NCBI RefSeq assembly: GCF_042956465.1
Contig: NZ_JBIBGL010000003.1
Coordinates: 682,001-746,000 of the forward strand
Direction: 5' to 3'
DNA length: 64,000 nt
Source: Embleya sp042956465
Lineage (GTDB): Bacteria; Actinomycetota; Actinomycetes; Streptomycetales; Streptomycetaceae
Below the pieces are notes generated by a model. It was not told the origin of the DNA and made no database searches. It saw only the letters and a program-made list of their open reading frames with translations. A program made the translations under genes and the position numbers. Below, in pieces: positions 1 through 9,785 of the stretch (position 1 is the stretch's first letter; every line of letters starts with the position of its first letter).

Positions 1-851
1 AACACCCCCGCCGGGAACGCGCCGTTGGCCAGGGCCGTACCGGTCAACATCGCGGCCAGGTCGGTGAGGCGGGCCGTGGCGGTGTCGCCGAGGTGGTCGA
101 ACGGGGCGCGGCCGAGGCGGTCGGTGTGTTCCTCGATGGAGCGCCGCAGCGCCCGGCCCGCGTCGGTGAGGGCGCCGGTCGGGTCGACCAGGCCGCGGCC
201 GGCCAGCCGGTCGCGGGCCGCCTCCCACTGCTCGGCCGTCCAGCCGCGGCTGCCCACCGCGAACTCCGGGACGAACCCGCGCCCGGTCGCGGTGTGCGTG
301 AACAGCGCCTCGATGCCGTCCAGTTCGGCATCGACCAGGGCCATCACATGCCCGTCGCCGCGATATTCGCGAATCAGCGTGGCGGCGTGCCACAGCGCCA
401 GGTGCGGCTGTTCCGCCGGGTCGGGCGGGTCGAGTTCGGCGTACGCCGCGTACAGCGCCCGGCCCCCCGGGCCGCCCGCCCGCGCGCAGGACAGGGACAG
501 GTCGGCCGCCTCGCGCAATTCCGCCGAGCGGATCACGTCCTCGCCCAGGAGTCGACGCAGCGCCCGGTCGACCACGCGCATCCGGGCCGCGTGCACCGCC
601 TCCGGGGCGGCCAGGTCCCAGGCGGCCGGGATGTGCTTGCCGATCAGGTCCGGGCCGAAGTTGTAGAAGGTCGCCCGAACGACGGCCGCGCCGACCGCTC
701 CCATCGGCGCGGCCCGGGACGCGAAGTAGCCCATCCGCCCCTTCTTCAGCCCGATGGCGGCGAACTCGACATCGCCTTCGGGTGCGAAGTAGACGAGCGA
801 ATGCAGCGGGTTCAGTACGTTGTGGCAGCGCCTACCGGTGCGAGCGTCCAT
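1..851 (-). CDS. SCO6745-family (SalK-like) protein, partial at window edge
   Basis: Reading from ATG at 851 towards position 1 gives 283 uninterrupted codons that run off the window, so the C-terminus is not visible. The N-terminus has the pattern HNVLNPLHSLVYFAPE, and further in FYNFGPDLIGKHIPAAWD, which I recognise as the actinomycete SCO6745/SalK family of about 280-290 residues, so little should be missing. The fold is mostly helical and the biochemical function is unknown. It lies 16 nt behind the Mut7-C gene on the same strand and is probably cotranscribed with it. Confidence 0.8.
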   Translation of the reverse strand, partial: MDARTGRRCHNVLNPLHSLVYFAPEGDVEFAAIGLKKGRMGYFASRAAPMGAVGAAVVRATFYNFGPDLIGKHIPAAWDLAAPEAVHAARMRVVDRALRRLLGEDVIRSAELREAADLSLSCARAGGPGGRALYAAYAELDPPDPAEQPHLALWHAATLIREYRGDGHVMALVDAELDGIEALFTHTATGRGFVPEFAVGSRGWTAEQWEAARDRLAGRGLVDPTGALTDAGRALRRSIEEHTDRLGRAPFDHLGDTATARLTDLAAMLTGTALANGAFPAGV

Positions 852-867
852 GCCCCGACCGTAACCA

Positions 868-1605
868 TCAGCGGATGCTCGCGACAGTACGCTGGGCCGC
901 CTCCACGATCGCGTCCAGGTGACCCCCGTGCGCGCCGTGCCAGTACACCCGGTCGCACGCGCGGCACCGGGCGAACGAGTCCACCTTGTCCAGCGTGCCC
1001 GCCTCGACCTCGGACTCGACCTCCTCGCGCGTCGCCGCCCGCAGCTCGCCGTTGCACGCCGTACAGCGCGTCCAGGGCGCGAGCGGCAGCGCGAACCGGC
1101 GCAGCAGGTCGTCGAGTTGGCCGTCCGCGCGGATCCCGTAGACGTATGCGCCGAACCACAGGTTCTTGCGCCGGAGCAGGCCGCGGTCCTGGGTGAGCAG
1201 CACCCGACGTTCGGCGTTGGCCTGGATCACCAGGGTCGGGTCGTCGCAGTCGTTGTGGTAGGCCGTATCGATCCCGACCAGGCGCATCCGGCGGGCCAGC
1301 GCGCCCAGGTGCACATCGAGCAGGAAACGCGGCGGCGTGTCGGCGTACTCCGGGATGGCCTGCGGGCGCCGGATCGGCAGCACGTCCACCACCTCGCCGC
1401 CGACCGGTCGGTGTCCCGGCCCGACCTCGCGGCCGTTCACCAGCAGGCCGCCGACCTCGGGCAGCGGCGGTCCGGCCGACTCCACCAGGTGTCCGATCGT
1501 CGAATCACCGTCGGCGGGAATGCTCACCGGCAGCCCGCGCAGCCTCGGCGGCAGGAACTGTTGCAACTCGGCGGGGATCTGAAGCAGCACATCCGATCGA
1601 TTCAC
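868..1605 (-). CDS. Mut7-C RNase domain protein with ubiquitin-like N-terminus
   Basis: A 245-residue protein. Residues about 1-80 match the Mut7-C ubiquitin-like segment (ends GGEVVDVLPI). From about residue 95 the Mut7-C (DUF82) PIN-like RNase domain follows: FLLDVHLGALARRMRLVGID, acidic DCDDPTLV, VLLTQDRGLL, then a four-cysteine zinc knuckle built from CTAC and CRAC. The family is a predicted Zn-binding ribonuclease of the PIN superfamily; substrate unknown. GTG at 1605 was chosen because the ubiquitin-like fold begins right after it; an upstream in-frame ATG at 1707 would add 34 low-complexity residues. Confidence 0.82.
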   Translation of the reverse strand: MNRSDVLLQIPAELQQFLPPRLRGLPVSIPADGDSTIGHLVESAGPPLPEVGGLLVNGREVGPGHRPVGGEVVDVLPIRRPQAIPEYADTPPRFLLDVHLGALARRMRLVGIDTAYHNDCDDPTLVIQANAERRVLLTQDRGLLRRKNLWFGAYVYGIRADGQLDDLLRRFALPLAPWTRCTACNGELRAATREEVESEVEAGTLDKVDSFARCRACDRVYWHGAHGGHLDAIVEAAQRTVASIR

Positions 1606-1814
1606 CCGGTCAGCATCCCATCGGGGACCCGTGCCGCGCCCGGAGTTTCCGGGCCCGTCGATCACGGGTCGGGACGGGCTCGCCGATCCCCGGGAAACGC
1701 CGAGCACGCCCCGTCGGGTGTCGAATCGGCCGGGTCCGGGGCAACGGAATATCCGGACACCCGGGCGCCTTGAAGCAACATCGGGACAAGACTTCGAAAC
1801 TCCGGGAGGCGTGC

Positions 1815-1979
1815 ATGGCTCGCAACGAGCTTCGTCCGATCGTGAAGCTTCGGTCCACGGCCGGGACCGGTTTCACCTATGTGACCAGAAAGAACCGGCG
1901 CAACGATCCGGACCGGATGACGCTGCGCAAGTACGACCCGGCCGCCGGAAAGCACGTGCTCTTCCGCGAGGAACGATAA
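1815..1979 (+). CDS. rpmG: 50S ribosomal protein L33, cysteine-free (zinc-independent) type
   Basis: A 54-residue L33 (MARNELRPIVKLRSTAGTGF, then YVTRKNRRNDPDRM). It contains no cysteine, so it is the C-minus paralogue that lacks the two CxxC zinc ribbons; in actinomycetes such paralogues replace the zinc form when zinc is short and are usually repressed by Zur. ATG at 1815 is supported by GGGAGG at 1804-1809. It stands alone rather than with rpmB/rpmE2/rpsN paralogues, and I see no clear Zur box in the 200 bases upstream. A hairpin at 2119-2150 follows. Confidence 0.93.
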   Translation: MARNELRPIVKLRSTAGTGFTYVTRKNRRNDPDRMTLRKYDPAAGKHVLFREER

Positions 1980-2118
1980 GCGGACCGGGAAGCGGTCGAT
2001 AAGCGGGCCGATGAATCGGGCCGCACGAACGATGAACCGGGAGACGGACGGGCAGTAGGGCGTCCGTGAAACGCGACGGACACGCCGCCGCCGGAACCGC
2101 CGAACCGTCCGAACCACC

Positions 2119-2150
2119 GGGGCCGCGCACCGAAAATGGTACGCGGCCCC
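2119..2150. terminator. Bidirectional hairpin terminator
   Basis: Arms GGGGCCGCG (2119-2127) and CGCGGCCCC (2142-2150) are perfect complements. An inner ACC/GGT extension after one mismatch closes a GAAAAT loop. It sits between convergent rpmG and the 2168-5995 cassette and could serve both. Confidence 0.7.
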
Positions 2151-2167
2151 TGGCCGTGCCCGATTCA

Positions 2168-3073
2168 CTACCCGCGCGTCCCCGGTTCGCCCCTCGGGTC
2201 CGGACCGCCTTCCACCAGGCCGTCCCACAGGCCCAGGGTGCCCAGCAGCTCCACCCCCCGCGGCCCGGAGGCGGCAAGGCCGGCGACGATCGACTTCCGC
2301 AGTTGATTGCGCTCGAAGTCATCGGCGCTGCCGAGCAGGGCAAGCAATTCCGTGCTCAACGTGAGATCCGCACTCGCGGCCGAGCCGTGGCGATCGAGAT
2401 GATCGACCACCGCCTTGATCTGATCGGGAAATCGGGTCAGCCAGTACGCGACCAGCGCCTCCGGGCCCTCTCGAATGAGCGCCCGGTGAAACTCCAACCG
2501 CACCCGGGTGAGCCGCTGTTCCTCCTTTTCCAGCGGCACCGCCCAGCGCGCCTGGTCCAGCGCCGCGCGGACAACGTCCGGAATTCCCTCGGCGTGCAGG
2601 AAGGCGCCCACCGGGCGATAGCTGAGCCCGTATTCCGCCAGCGCCATCGGGTGGGCCAATGCGGCGTCGAGTTCGTCCTGGAGTCGACCCTCGTCGGCGT
2701 CGTGCACCCCGGCCGTCGCCTTGCGGATGCGATTCTCCACGTCACGGCAAATGAAGGAGAAGGCGTCGACGGGGCGATGCAGCGCGACCGTCCTGGCGTC
2801 GTGTACCCACCAGTGCAGCTGTACCTGCACTCGACAGACGCGCTCCCCGTCCGGTCCGACCCGCAGTTCGAAGTCACGGATGTCGGCGAACTCGCGCGCC
2901 GCCACCCACCACAGCTCGGGAGCCCCGCGCACCTCCGCGAAGGTCGGCGTCGGGCGCGCGCTCGACGGCACCACCAGCACGTGATCGGCGTGCAGCCCCA
3001 GCCGATGGCGAAGCCAGGTCAGGCCGCGCGAGCCGGTGGCGGGCCGGACCAGGAGGGTGTGGTGGTCGGTCAT
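2168..3073 (-). CDS. Unknown protein, possible SPFH-like fold; third gene of cassette
   Basis: A 301-residue protein I cannot assign. Residues about 65-120 look beta-rich (LRVGPDGERVCRVQVQLHWW), followed by VHDARTVALHRPVDAFSFIC and an amphipathic charged helix region (about 170-240, rich in E/R/L). Strand order followed by helix vaguely recalls SPFH/band-7 proteins, but this is weak. There is no signal peptide or membrane segment. Its ATG overlaps the stop of the upstream NTPase gene as ATGA, so translation is probably coupled and the product probably works with the NTPase and the cyclase-like protein. A hairpin at 2119-2150 ends the unit. Confidence 0.6.
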   Translation of the reverse strand: MTDHHTLLVRPATGSRGLTWLRHRLGLHADHVLVVPSSARPTPTFAEVRGAPELWWVAAREFADIRDFELRVGPDGERVCRVQVQLHWWVHDARTVALHRPVDAFSFICRDVENRIRKATAGVHDADEGRLQDELDAALAHPMALAEYGLSYRPVGAFLHAEGIPDVVRAALDQARWAVPLEKEEQRLTRVRLEFHRALIREGPEALVAYWLTRFPDQIKAVVDHLDRHGSAASADLTLSTELLALLGSADDFERNQLRKSIVAGLAASGPRGVELLGTLGLWDGLVEGGPDPRGEPGTRG

Positions 3074-5160
3074 GAGCTTGCTCCCCCGTTCGTTGGGACC
3101 GGCGGCTCCTCGAACGCGTTGATGGCGGGTTCGAGCACCGCGATGTCGATCACGTCGCCGTTGGGCAGGCCCTCGTAGGCCAGCCGGGTCAGGTCGTACG
3201 CGAGGCGTTCCAGGCCGTAGCCGCGCCCGGGCCGGAACAGCAGCGCGAAGGTCTCCCGCAGGGCTGCGGCGCGCTCGCGGTCACCGCGGGTGGAGCCGAG
3301 CAGCGTGGTGAACATCCGGGCCACCACGGCGTATCCGTCCCGATCGCGGACCGCGAGCCGGATCACCGCGAGGAACCGCTCACCGGTCAGCAGTTCGCTG
3401 CCGGCGTCCTCGCCGACCAGCGCGGCCGCCATCTCGGCGGCGGCCGTCGCCTCCTCCCAGTCCTCCACCCGCTCCAGCACCGACTCCGCGCGCATGCCGT
3501 CCCGGCACAGCGCCACGATTCCCTCCCGAGCCGCCGCCGCCACCGAACGGTCCCCGGTCCGGGCGAGGCGGAGCAGGTCGGTCAACGTGCGGCCGGGATA
3601 GACCGACGCCAGCCCCGGGTACGCCCGGGCCGCCATCAGCCGCAGCCCCGAGCGGGTGGTGTCCCGGCTCCAACTCGTCAGCAGATGCCGCACCTGGGTG
3701 GCCACGACCGCGTCCTGGGCCGCCGTCTTCAACGCCAGCACCGCCATCGCGCGCTTGGCGTCGTCGTCCCGGGCCCAGCGCAGCACCGGCGCCAGCGGCC
3801 GGTGCCCGCGGCCGGTGGCGATGAAGTCGCCGGCGGCCCGGGCGGCGACCCGGTAGACGTCCAGCGGGTGCCGTGGGGTCGCGGCCAACCAGTCCAGGAG
3901 CGGGTCGCGCAGGTCCGGATACACGTCCCAGATGTGCGCCCGCACCGACGCCGCCCAGTGCGGCCGGTTGAAGCCGACCACGTCGAGCCGGTAGCGGGCA
4001 CCACCCCGGGTCGCGTCGGCGGCCACCGAGGTCGCGTTGATCGACTCCAGCCGGGCCGCGCGGGCCCGAGGCGGCCAGCCGTCGAGCGGTTCGCCGGTCG
4101 CGATCGGCAGGTGCTCGGCCAACGTCTCGCGCAGCGCCGTCGCCCGCTCGGTGACGATGCCGTAGTCCTGCCCCTCGAAGACCGCCGCCGCGATCATCAG
4201 CGCCCAGTCCGCGCGCCCGGGATTGGCGCGCAGCCAGCCGTCCACGGCGGCATGGTCGCGATCACGCAGCGCGGTCAACACCTCGGTCCTGGTGAACCTG
4301 CCGTCGGCCAGATCGGCCAGGTCGCCGGCGATGGTCGCGGCCCGATCCGGCCGGCCGCCGTCGGCACGCACCAGTTCGGCGATGTCCTCGTCGACCAGGT
4401 CCAGATGCCGGCGCTCCCAATCCCGACCCAGGTGGTAGGCGAGGTGGCTGTGCAGCACCTGGAGCGGATCGGGCCGTTCGCACGGCACGTGCCAGGGCGC
4501 CCAGAGCGCGAGCACCGGCGCGGTGGCGACCGCCGTCACCACCAGCACGCTGTCCCGCTCGGCCAGCCGGCGGCGCAACATTTCGAGGTCGTGGCGGGTG
4601 TAGCCGGCCAGCAGGTCCGCGGCGGCGGAGTCGATCACGTAGCCCCGGCCGCGCTGGATCCGGCGGGTCATCAGGTCTTCTTCGGGGTCGAGCGCGATCA
4701 CCTTCTCGACGTACTGGTCCTGCATCAGGTGCAGGGCCAGCGTGCGCTTTCCCGACTCCGCCTCGCCGGTCAGCAGGATCAGATGCCGCGCCATCATGCC
4801 GCGGGCCCGCAGGTATCCCTTCGGCGGCACGAACGTGCGGCAGACGAGATCGCTCTCCTCCTTCCAGATCGGGCCCTCCCGCGCCTGCCGCGGCCGGCTC
4901 GCGGTGCCGGGGCCGCCGGCGGCGGTCATGTCCCCGAACATCCGCGATCCGAAGACGTGGTTGCCGGTCGTGCCGTTGAAGTTGACGATCACCGTCGTGG
5001 CCGCGTCCAGGAGCGCGAACTCCTCGTCGGCCCACGCTTCGTCGCTCTGCTGCGGGTCGAACCGCGGCCGATCCCCGCCGACTTCGTCGACGCCCTCGTG
5101 CGGCGGTCCGCCGTCGACCGAGGCGACCGGGTCGAGCGGTCGCGTGTCCGGGACGGTCAT
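3070..5160 (-). CDS. P-loop NTPase with HEAT-like helical repeats and amyloid-like N-terminal motif
   Basis: A 696-residue protein. Residues 57-80 hold a Gly/Asn/Phe-rich motif (VNFNGTTGNHVFGSRMFGDM). At 124-145 lies a P-loop, ARHLILLTGEAESGKRTLAL, where the usual GK[ST] is GKR followed by T. A hydrophobic Walker B-like strand DSVLVVTAVATAPV comes near residue 210. From about 330 to the C-terminus come repeated Ala/Leu/Arg helices resembling HEAT repeats. This layout (signalling motif, NTPase, helical repeat sensor) recalls STAND-type conflict proteins. Start ATG 5160 is one nucleotide past the stop of the cyclase-like gene; the 3' end overlaps the next gene by 4 nt. Substrate and trigger unknown. 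Confidence 0.72.
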   Translation of the reverse strand: MTVPDTRPLDPVASVDGGPPHEGVDEVGGDRPRFDPQQSDEAWADEEFALLDAATTVIVNFNGTTGNHVFGSRMFGDMTAAGGPGTASRPRQAREGPIWKEESDLVCRTFVPPKGYLRARGMMARHLILLTGEAESGKRTLALHLMQDQYVEKVIALDPEEDLMTRRIQRGRGYVIDSAAADLLAGYTRHDLEMLRRRLAERDSVLVVTAVATAPVLALWAPWHVPCERPDPLQVLHSHLAYHLGRDWERRHLDLVDEDIAELVRADGGRPDRAATIAGDLADLADGRFTRTEVLTALRDRDHAAVDGWLRANPGRADWALMIAAAVFEGQDYGIVTERATALRETLAEHLPIATGEPLDGWPPRARAARLESINATSVAADATRGGARYRLDVVGFNRPHWAASVRAHIWDVYPDLRDPLLDWLAATPRHPLDVYRVAARAAGDFIATGRGHRPLAPVLRWARDDDAKRAMAVLALKTAAQDAVVATQVRHLLTSWSRDTTRSGLRLMAARAYPGLASVYPGRTLTDLLRLARTGDRSVAAAAREGIVALCRDGMRAESVLERVEDWEEATAAAEMAAALVGEDAGSELLTGERFLAVIRLAVRDRDGYAVVARMFTTLLGSTRGDRERAAALRETFALLFRPGRGYGLERLAYDLTRLAYEGLPNGDVIDIAVLEPAINAFEEPPVPTNGGASS

Positions 5161-5161
5161 C

Positions 5162-5995
5162 TCAGACGCCTCGGGCCGGGCCGCCGAAGTGCGGCTCGTC
5201 GTCCGGGTCCCGGTGGTCGTTCCGGCCGTCGGTGCCGAAGTTCATGTCGCCGTGGTGGGTGCTGCCCAGCACGTTGTTCCCGTGCAGGTTGCCGCCGATG
5301 TGGAACTGCTGCCCGCCCGCGCCCGGTTCCGGACGCGGCGCGCCGGCCGCAGGCCGGGCGGATGCGGCCACCGGTTCCGGTCGTCGCTCGGGTTCGGCCG
5401 CCGGCGCCGGGTCCAGCGCCGCCGGCAGATCGTTCGCCGGCGCGTGTACCCACGCGAGTTGCCGGGTGTCCTTGACGTGCGACTCGACTCGGCGGAACCA
5501 GGCCGGTTCGACCGCCTCCGTGTATCCGCCCAGCACGGCGGTGCGGTACACGATGTCCGAGACGATCGCGGCGACATGGCCCTTGGTCGACCGCAGCGCG
5601 GCGCGCACGAAGGCGTCGTCCAGCAGTCGACACAGCTCGTTCTTGGCCGCCCCCGAACCGTCGGACACGTGGATCGGGCCCACGTGCACGGCGGCTCGCA
5701 TCCGCAGCGACGGGCCCTCGTGCAGGCGCGCCCGGCTGCGCAGCCCGCGATCCAACCAGTAGACCGCGTCGACCAGTTGATGTGTGCGGTCGTCGGCCAT
5801 GGTCAGGATCAGCCCGTCGCCGGTGTCGTCGACGTGCGCCACCTGCTCGTCCCAGTCCAGACCGGCCCGCGCGAACGCCTCCCGGACCACCGTGCCGATG
5901 GCCTCGCGAACCTTGGGCAGCAGTACGTCCCGGTTGTGCGTGAACTTCTCGGCGTCCACGGCGAACAATGCCCGGATCGATGGCATATCGGACAC
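5162..5995 (-). CDS. Nucleotidyl cyclase-like protein with C-terminal amyloid-like motif
   Basis: 277 residues from GTG 5995, chosen because AAGGGGGA sits just upstream; ATG 5986 is an alternative, and in-frame GTG 6025 lacks such a site. The N-terminal 180 residues resemble a class III nucleotidyl cyclase domain: IRALFAVDAEKFTHNRD at the first metal position, HVDDTGDGLILTM at the second, then RMRAAVHVGPI. A Pro/Ala linker leads to a Gly/Asn/His motif, FHIGGNLHGNNVLGSTHHGD (5237-5305), similar in spacing to the one in the next protein. Whether the cyclase centre is active is unclear because several substrate-binding residues are not recognisable. First gene of a coupled three-gene unit. Confidence 0.72.
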   Translation of the reverse strand: MSDMPSIRALFAVDAEKFTHNRDVLLPKVREAIGTVVREAFARAGLDWDEQVAHVDDTGDGLILTMADDRTHQLVDAVYWLDRGLRSRARLHEGPSLRMRAAVHVGPIHVSDGSGAAKNELCRLLDDAFVRAALRSTKGHVAAIVSDIVYRTAVLGGYTEAVEPAWFRRVESHVKDTRQLAWVHAPANDLPAALDPAPAAEPERRPEPVAASARPAAGAPRPEPGAGGQQFHIGGNLHGNNVLGSTHHGDMNFGTDGRNDHRDPDDEPHFGGPARGV

Positions 5996-6090
5996 GGATT
6001 CCCCCTTCGGTGAGCGTGTGACCACGCTGGGTTCGACGGGTCCACCGTGCCGCAGCCGTGCGCTCGGCGCCGCGTACTTTTACCCTCCGC

Positions 6091-6777
6091 TCAGGATTCG
6101 CGGGCGCGACCCGCCGCGAGGCGGGCGAGTGATTCGGCATCCTCGATGACGAATCTGCGCTCGGCATCGACGGAGACCGCGCCCATCTCGCGCAGCCGGG
6201 CGAAGGCCTTGACCGCCGACTCGCGCCCGGCCGCGACCGAAGCGCCGAGCTCGGGCATGGTGACCCGGATCGCCACCCGACGGCGACCGTCGCCGACCTC
6301 TTCACCGCATTGCTCGGCGAGCGTGAGCAGGCGCTCGGCCATCCGCTCCAGCACGTTCCTGGCCCGGTAGTTCAGCCGCTGCGCGTCGGCCTGGCGCAGC
6401 CGACGGGTCATCACCATCAGCAGGCCGATAGCCACCCCGGGCCGCCGGTTCAGGAAGAGCAGGAACTGATCCGTGGTCAGCGACCAGGCCAGTACGTCGC
6501 CGATGGCGATCACCGTGGCCGAGTGCGGACCCCGGTCCAGCGCGGCGATCTCGCCGAACACCTCGCCGGGTCGGCGGTACGCGAGCACGACCTCCCGGCC
6601 GTCCTCCGAGCTGCTGACCACCTTGACCCGGCCGGCCGCCAGGAACAGCGCCTCGGTGGCGTGCTCACCCTCGCGCATCAGCCGATCGCCGTCCGTGTAT
6701 CGCCGAACCCGGCCGATCCGCCGCCACTCGGCCACGTCCTCCGCGCCCAACCGCTCGTCGTACGTCTCCGCCGCCAC
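6091..6777 (-). CDS. Crp/Fnr family transcriptional regulator
   Basis: A 228-residue protein with an N-terminal cyclic-nucleotide-binding beta-barrel (TDGDRLMREGEHATEALFLA, then RPGEVFGEIAALDRGPHSAT), a long dimerisation helix and a C-terminal winged helix (VTMPELGASVAAGRESAVKA). The phosphate-binding stretch GEIAALDRGPHSAT resembles but does not exactly match the E. coli Crp cAMP pocket, so the ligand is uncertain. GTG 6777 gives the usual family length and has GGGGG 8 nt upstream; reading further upstream adds more than 150 low-complexity residues. Divergent from the GntR gene across a 171-nt spacer. Confidence 0.88.
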   Translation of the reverse strand: MAAETYDERLGAEDVAEWRRIGRVRRYTDGDRLMREGEHATEALFLAAGRVKVVSSSEDGREVVLAYRRPGEVFGEIAALDRGPHSATVIAIGDVLAWSLTTDQFLLFLNRRPGVAIGLLMVMTRRLRQADAQRLNYRARNVLERMAERLLTLAEQCGEEVGDGRRRVAIRVTMPELGASVAAGRESAVKAFARLREMGAVSVDAERRFVIEDAESLARLAAGRARES

Positions 6778-6948
6778 GCCAAGCCCCCGTCCGTCGCCGT
6801 CCTCCCACCCTGCCGGACCGGCTTGCGACCGTCCGGCGATTCCCGGATCCGAAAACCGACAGGGCGGCCGGTGGACCGACGCCCACCGCACGACCCTCCC
6901 GGTGCGCAAACCGGTGTCGGCGGCGCCCTCGGCACTACGCTCGCGGGC

Positions 6949-7317
6949 ATGGTGATCACCATCGATCCGACCTCCGCCGTCGCGCCGTTCGAACAGATCC
7001 GGGCCCAGTTGGCCGATCAGGCCCGGGCCGGCGTGCTGCCTGCCGGCACCCGGCTGCCCACCGTGCGCGGGCTGGCCGGCGAACTCGGACTCGCACCCAA
7101 CACCGTCGCCCGCGCCTACCGCGAGTTGGAGGCGGACGGTGTGATCGAGACCCGGGGCCGGTCCGGGAGCTTCGTCGCCGCCGTCGGCGACACCACACAG
7201 CGTGCCGCGAGCGAGGCCGCCCTCGAATACGCGCACCGCGCGCACCGGCTCGGCCTGACCCGCGACGAGGCGATCACGACCGCGCTCACCGCTTTCGACG
7301 CGGTCTACGACGGCTAG
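6949..7317 (+). CDS. GntR family (YtrA-like) transcriptional regulator
   Basis: A 122-residue protein: winged helix at residues about 10-75 (PFEQIRAQLADQARAGVLPA, LPTVRGLAGELGLAPNTVAR, AYRELEADGVIETRGRSGSF) and a short C-terminal helical tail of about 45 residues. The small size and short tail fit the YtrA subfamily, whose members usually control an adjacent ABC exporter; no such exporter is adjacent here. Start ATG 6949 precedes the first conserved residues. Confidence 0.88.
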   Translation: MVITIDPTSAVAPFEQIRAQLADQARAGVLPAGTRLPTVRGLAGELGLAPNTVARAYRELEADGVIETRGRSGSFVAAVGDTTQRAASEAALEYAHRAHRLGLTRDEAITTALTAFDAVYDG

Positions 7318-7517
7318 TGCCGCGCCCGGCGGATCTTGGTCGGGCCGCCGAACCGGGCCCGGGTCGAGCCCTCGAACGCCCGTCCCACCCGGGCGCCCGC
7401 CCCCGCGCGGCGACCCGGAACCGTCACCGTATGTCGCCGGCCGGCACCGGTCGGGCCGGGAAACCGCTACCCGAAAACCCCTGTACGGACGGCCCGAGGC
7501 ACCGGATCATCGAAATC

Positions 7518-8681
<1,164 letters not shown>

Positions 8682-8731
8682 CCCGCCCGACCTGTCGTGC
8701 GCCCGACCGCGGCGCAACGCGCCCGAACGCA

Positions 8732-8769
8732 CCCGCTCTCGGAGCCGACCGACGGCCTCCGAGAGCGGG
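8732..8769. terminator. Hairpin terminator, 13-bp perfect stem
   Basis: CCCGCTCTCGGAG (8732-8744) pairs perfectly with CTCCGAGAGCGGG (8757-8769) around a 12-nt loop. It lies between the convergent AAA ATPase (ends 8681) and exonuclease III (ends 8864) genes. Confidence 0.85.
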
Positions 8770-8863
8770 CAGGATCCTGGTGCCGCGCCCGGCGACGTTC
8801 TCGGCGGGGCGGCGAGGTGCCGTGCCGGGCGCCGCGACGGGGTGAACGTGGCCGGGCGCGGGA

Positions 8864-9655
8864 CTAGACGTCCAGGTCCACCACGACCGGCGCGTGGTCG
8901 CTGGTGCCCTTGCCCTTGCGGGCCTCCCGGTCGACGTACGCGTCGGTGACCGAAGTCGTGAACGGCGTGTTGCCGTAGACCAGGTCGATCCGCATGCCCT
9001 TGTTCTTCGGGAAGCCCAGTTCGCGGTAGTCCCAGTAGGTGAACGGGACGTCGTACTTGAGCGCCCGGGGCATCACCTCGCGCAGCCCGACCCCCTCCAG
9101 CGCGGTGACCGCGTCCCGCTCGGCCTGCGTCACGTGCGTGGAGTTCTCGCCGAACAGCGAGATGTCCCACACGTCCCGGTCGGTGGGCGCGACGTTGAAG
9201 TCGCCGAGCACGGCGAAGGGTCGCGGGCCCGCCGCATCCGCGGCGACCGCGGCGCGCAGCGCGGTCAACCACTTCAGCTTGTAGGCGTAGTGCGGGTTGT
9301 CCACCTCGCGACCGTTGGGCACGTAGACCGACCACACGCGCACGCCGCCGCAGGTCGCGGAGACCGCCCGGGCCTCGTGCGGCCCGTCGACCTCCGGGAA
9401 GCCCGGCCCGGCCTCCAGACCGAGGGTGACGTCCGCCAGGCCGACCTTGGACAACACCGCGACGCCGTTCCAGCGCCCGCCGGCGTTGACGGCCGACTCG
9501 TAGCCGATCTCCTGAAGCTCCTTGGTCGGGTATGCCTCGGGCGTGGACTTGAGCTCCTGTAGGCACACCACGTCGGGCGCGGCCCGCTCCAGCCACTCGA
9601 GGAGCTTGGGCAGCCGGGCCCCGATCGAGTTGATGTTCCAGGTGGCGACCCTCAT
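8864..9655 (-). CDS. xthA: Exodeoxyribonuclease III (AP endonuclease family)
   Basis: A 263-residue member of the exonuclease III/endonuclease-exonuclease-phosphatase family. It begins MRVATWNINSIGARLPKLLE, with the metal-binding Glu in VVCLQELKS, catalytic VLGDFNVAP, YWDYRELGFPKNKGMRIDLV and the C-terminal TSDHAPVVVDL. It cuts DNA at abasic sites and removes 3'-blocked ends. ATG 9655 is the conserved family start; the frame continues upstream without family similarity. Divergent from the MazG-like gene across 130 nt. Confidence 0.95.
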   Translation of the reverse strand: MRVATWNINSIGARLPKLLEWLERAAPDVVCLQELKSTPEAYPTKELQEIGYESAVNAGGRWNGVAVLSKVGLADVTLGLEAGPGFPEVDGPHEARAVSATCGGVRVWSVYVPNGREVDNPHYAYKLKWLTALRAAVAADAAGPRPFAVLGDFNVAPTDRDVWDISLFGENSTHVTQAERDAVTALEGVGLREVMPRALKYDVPFTYWDYRELGFPKNKGMRIDLVYGNTPFTTSVTDAYVDREARKGKGTSDHAPVVVDLDV

Positions 9656-9785
9656 GCGAACCTTCCAGAGCGGACGACGGCTTTCGGACCCGCCGGATCG
9701 ACCGGACGTGTCCACGGTCATTCTCTCTCGTCGGGGTGACACGACCGGTGCGCGCCGGGCGCGTCGGATGCGGTAGGCATGGGGG

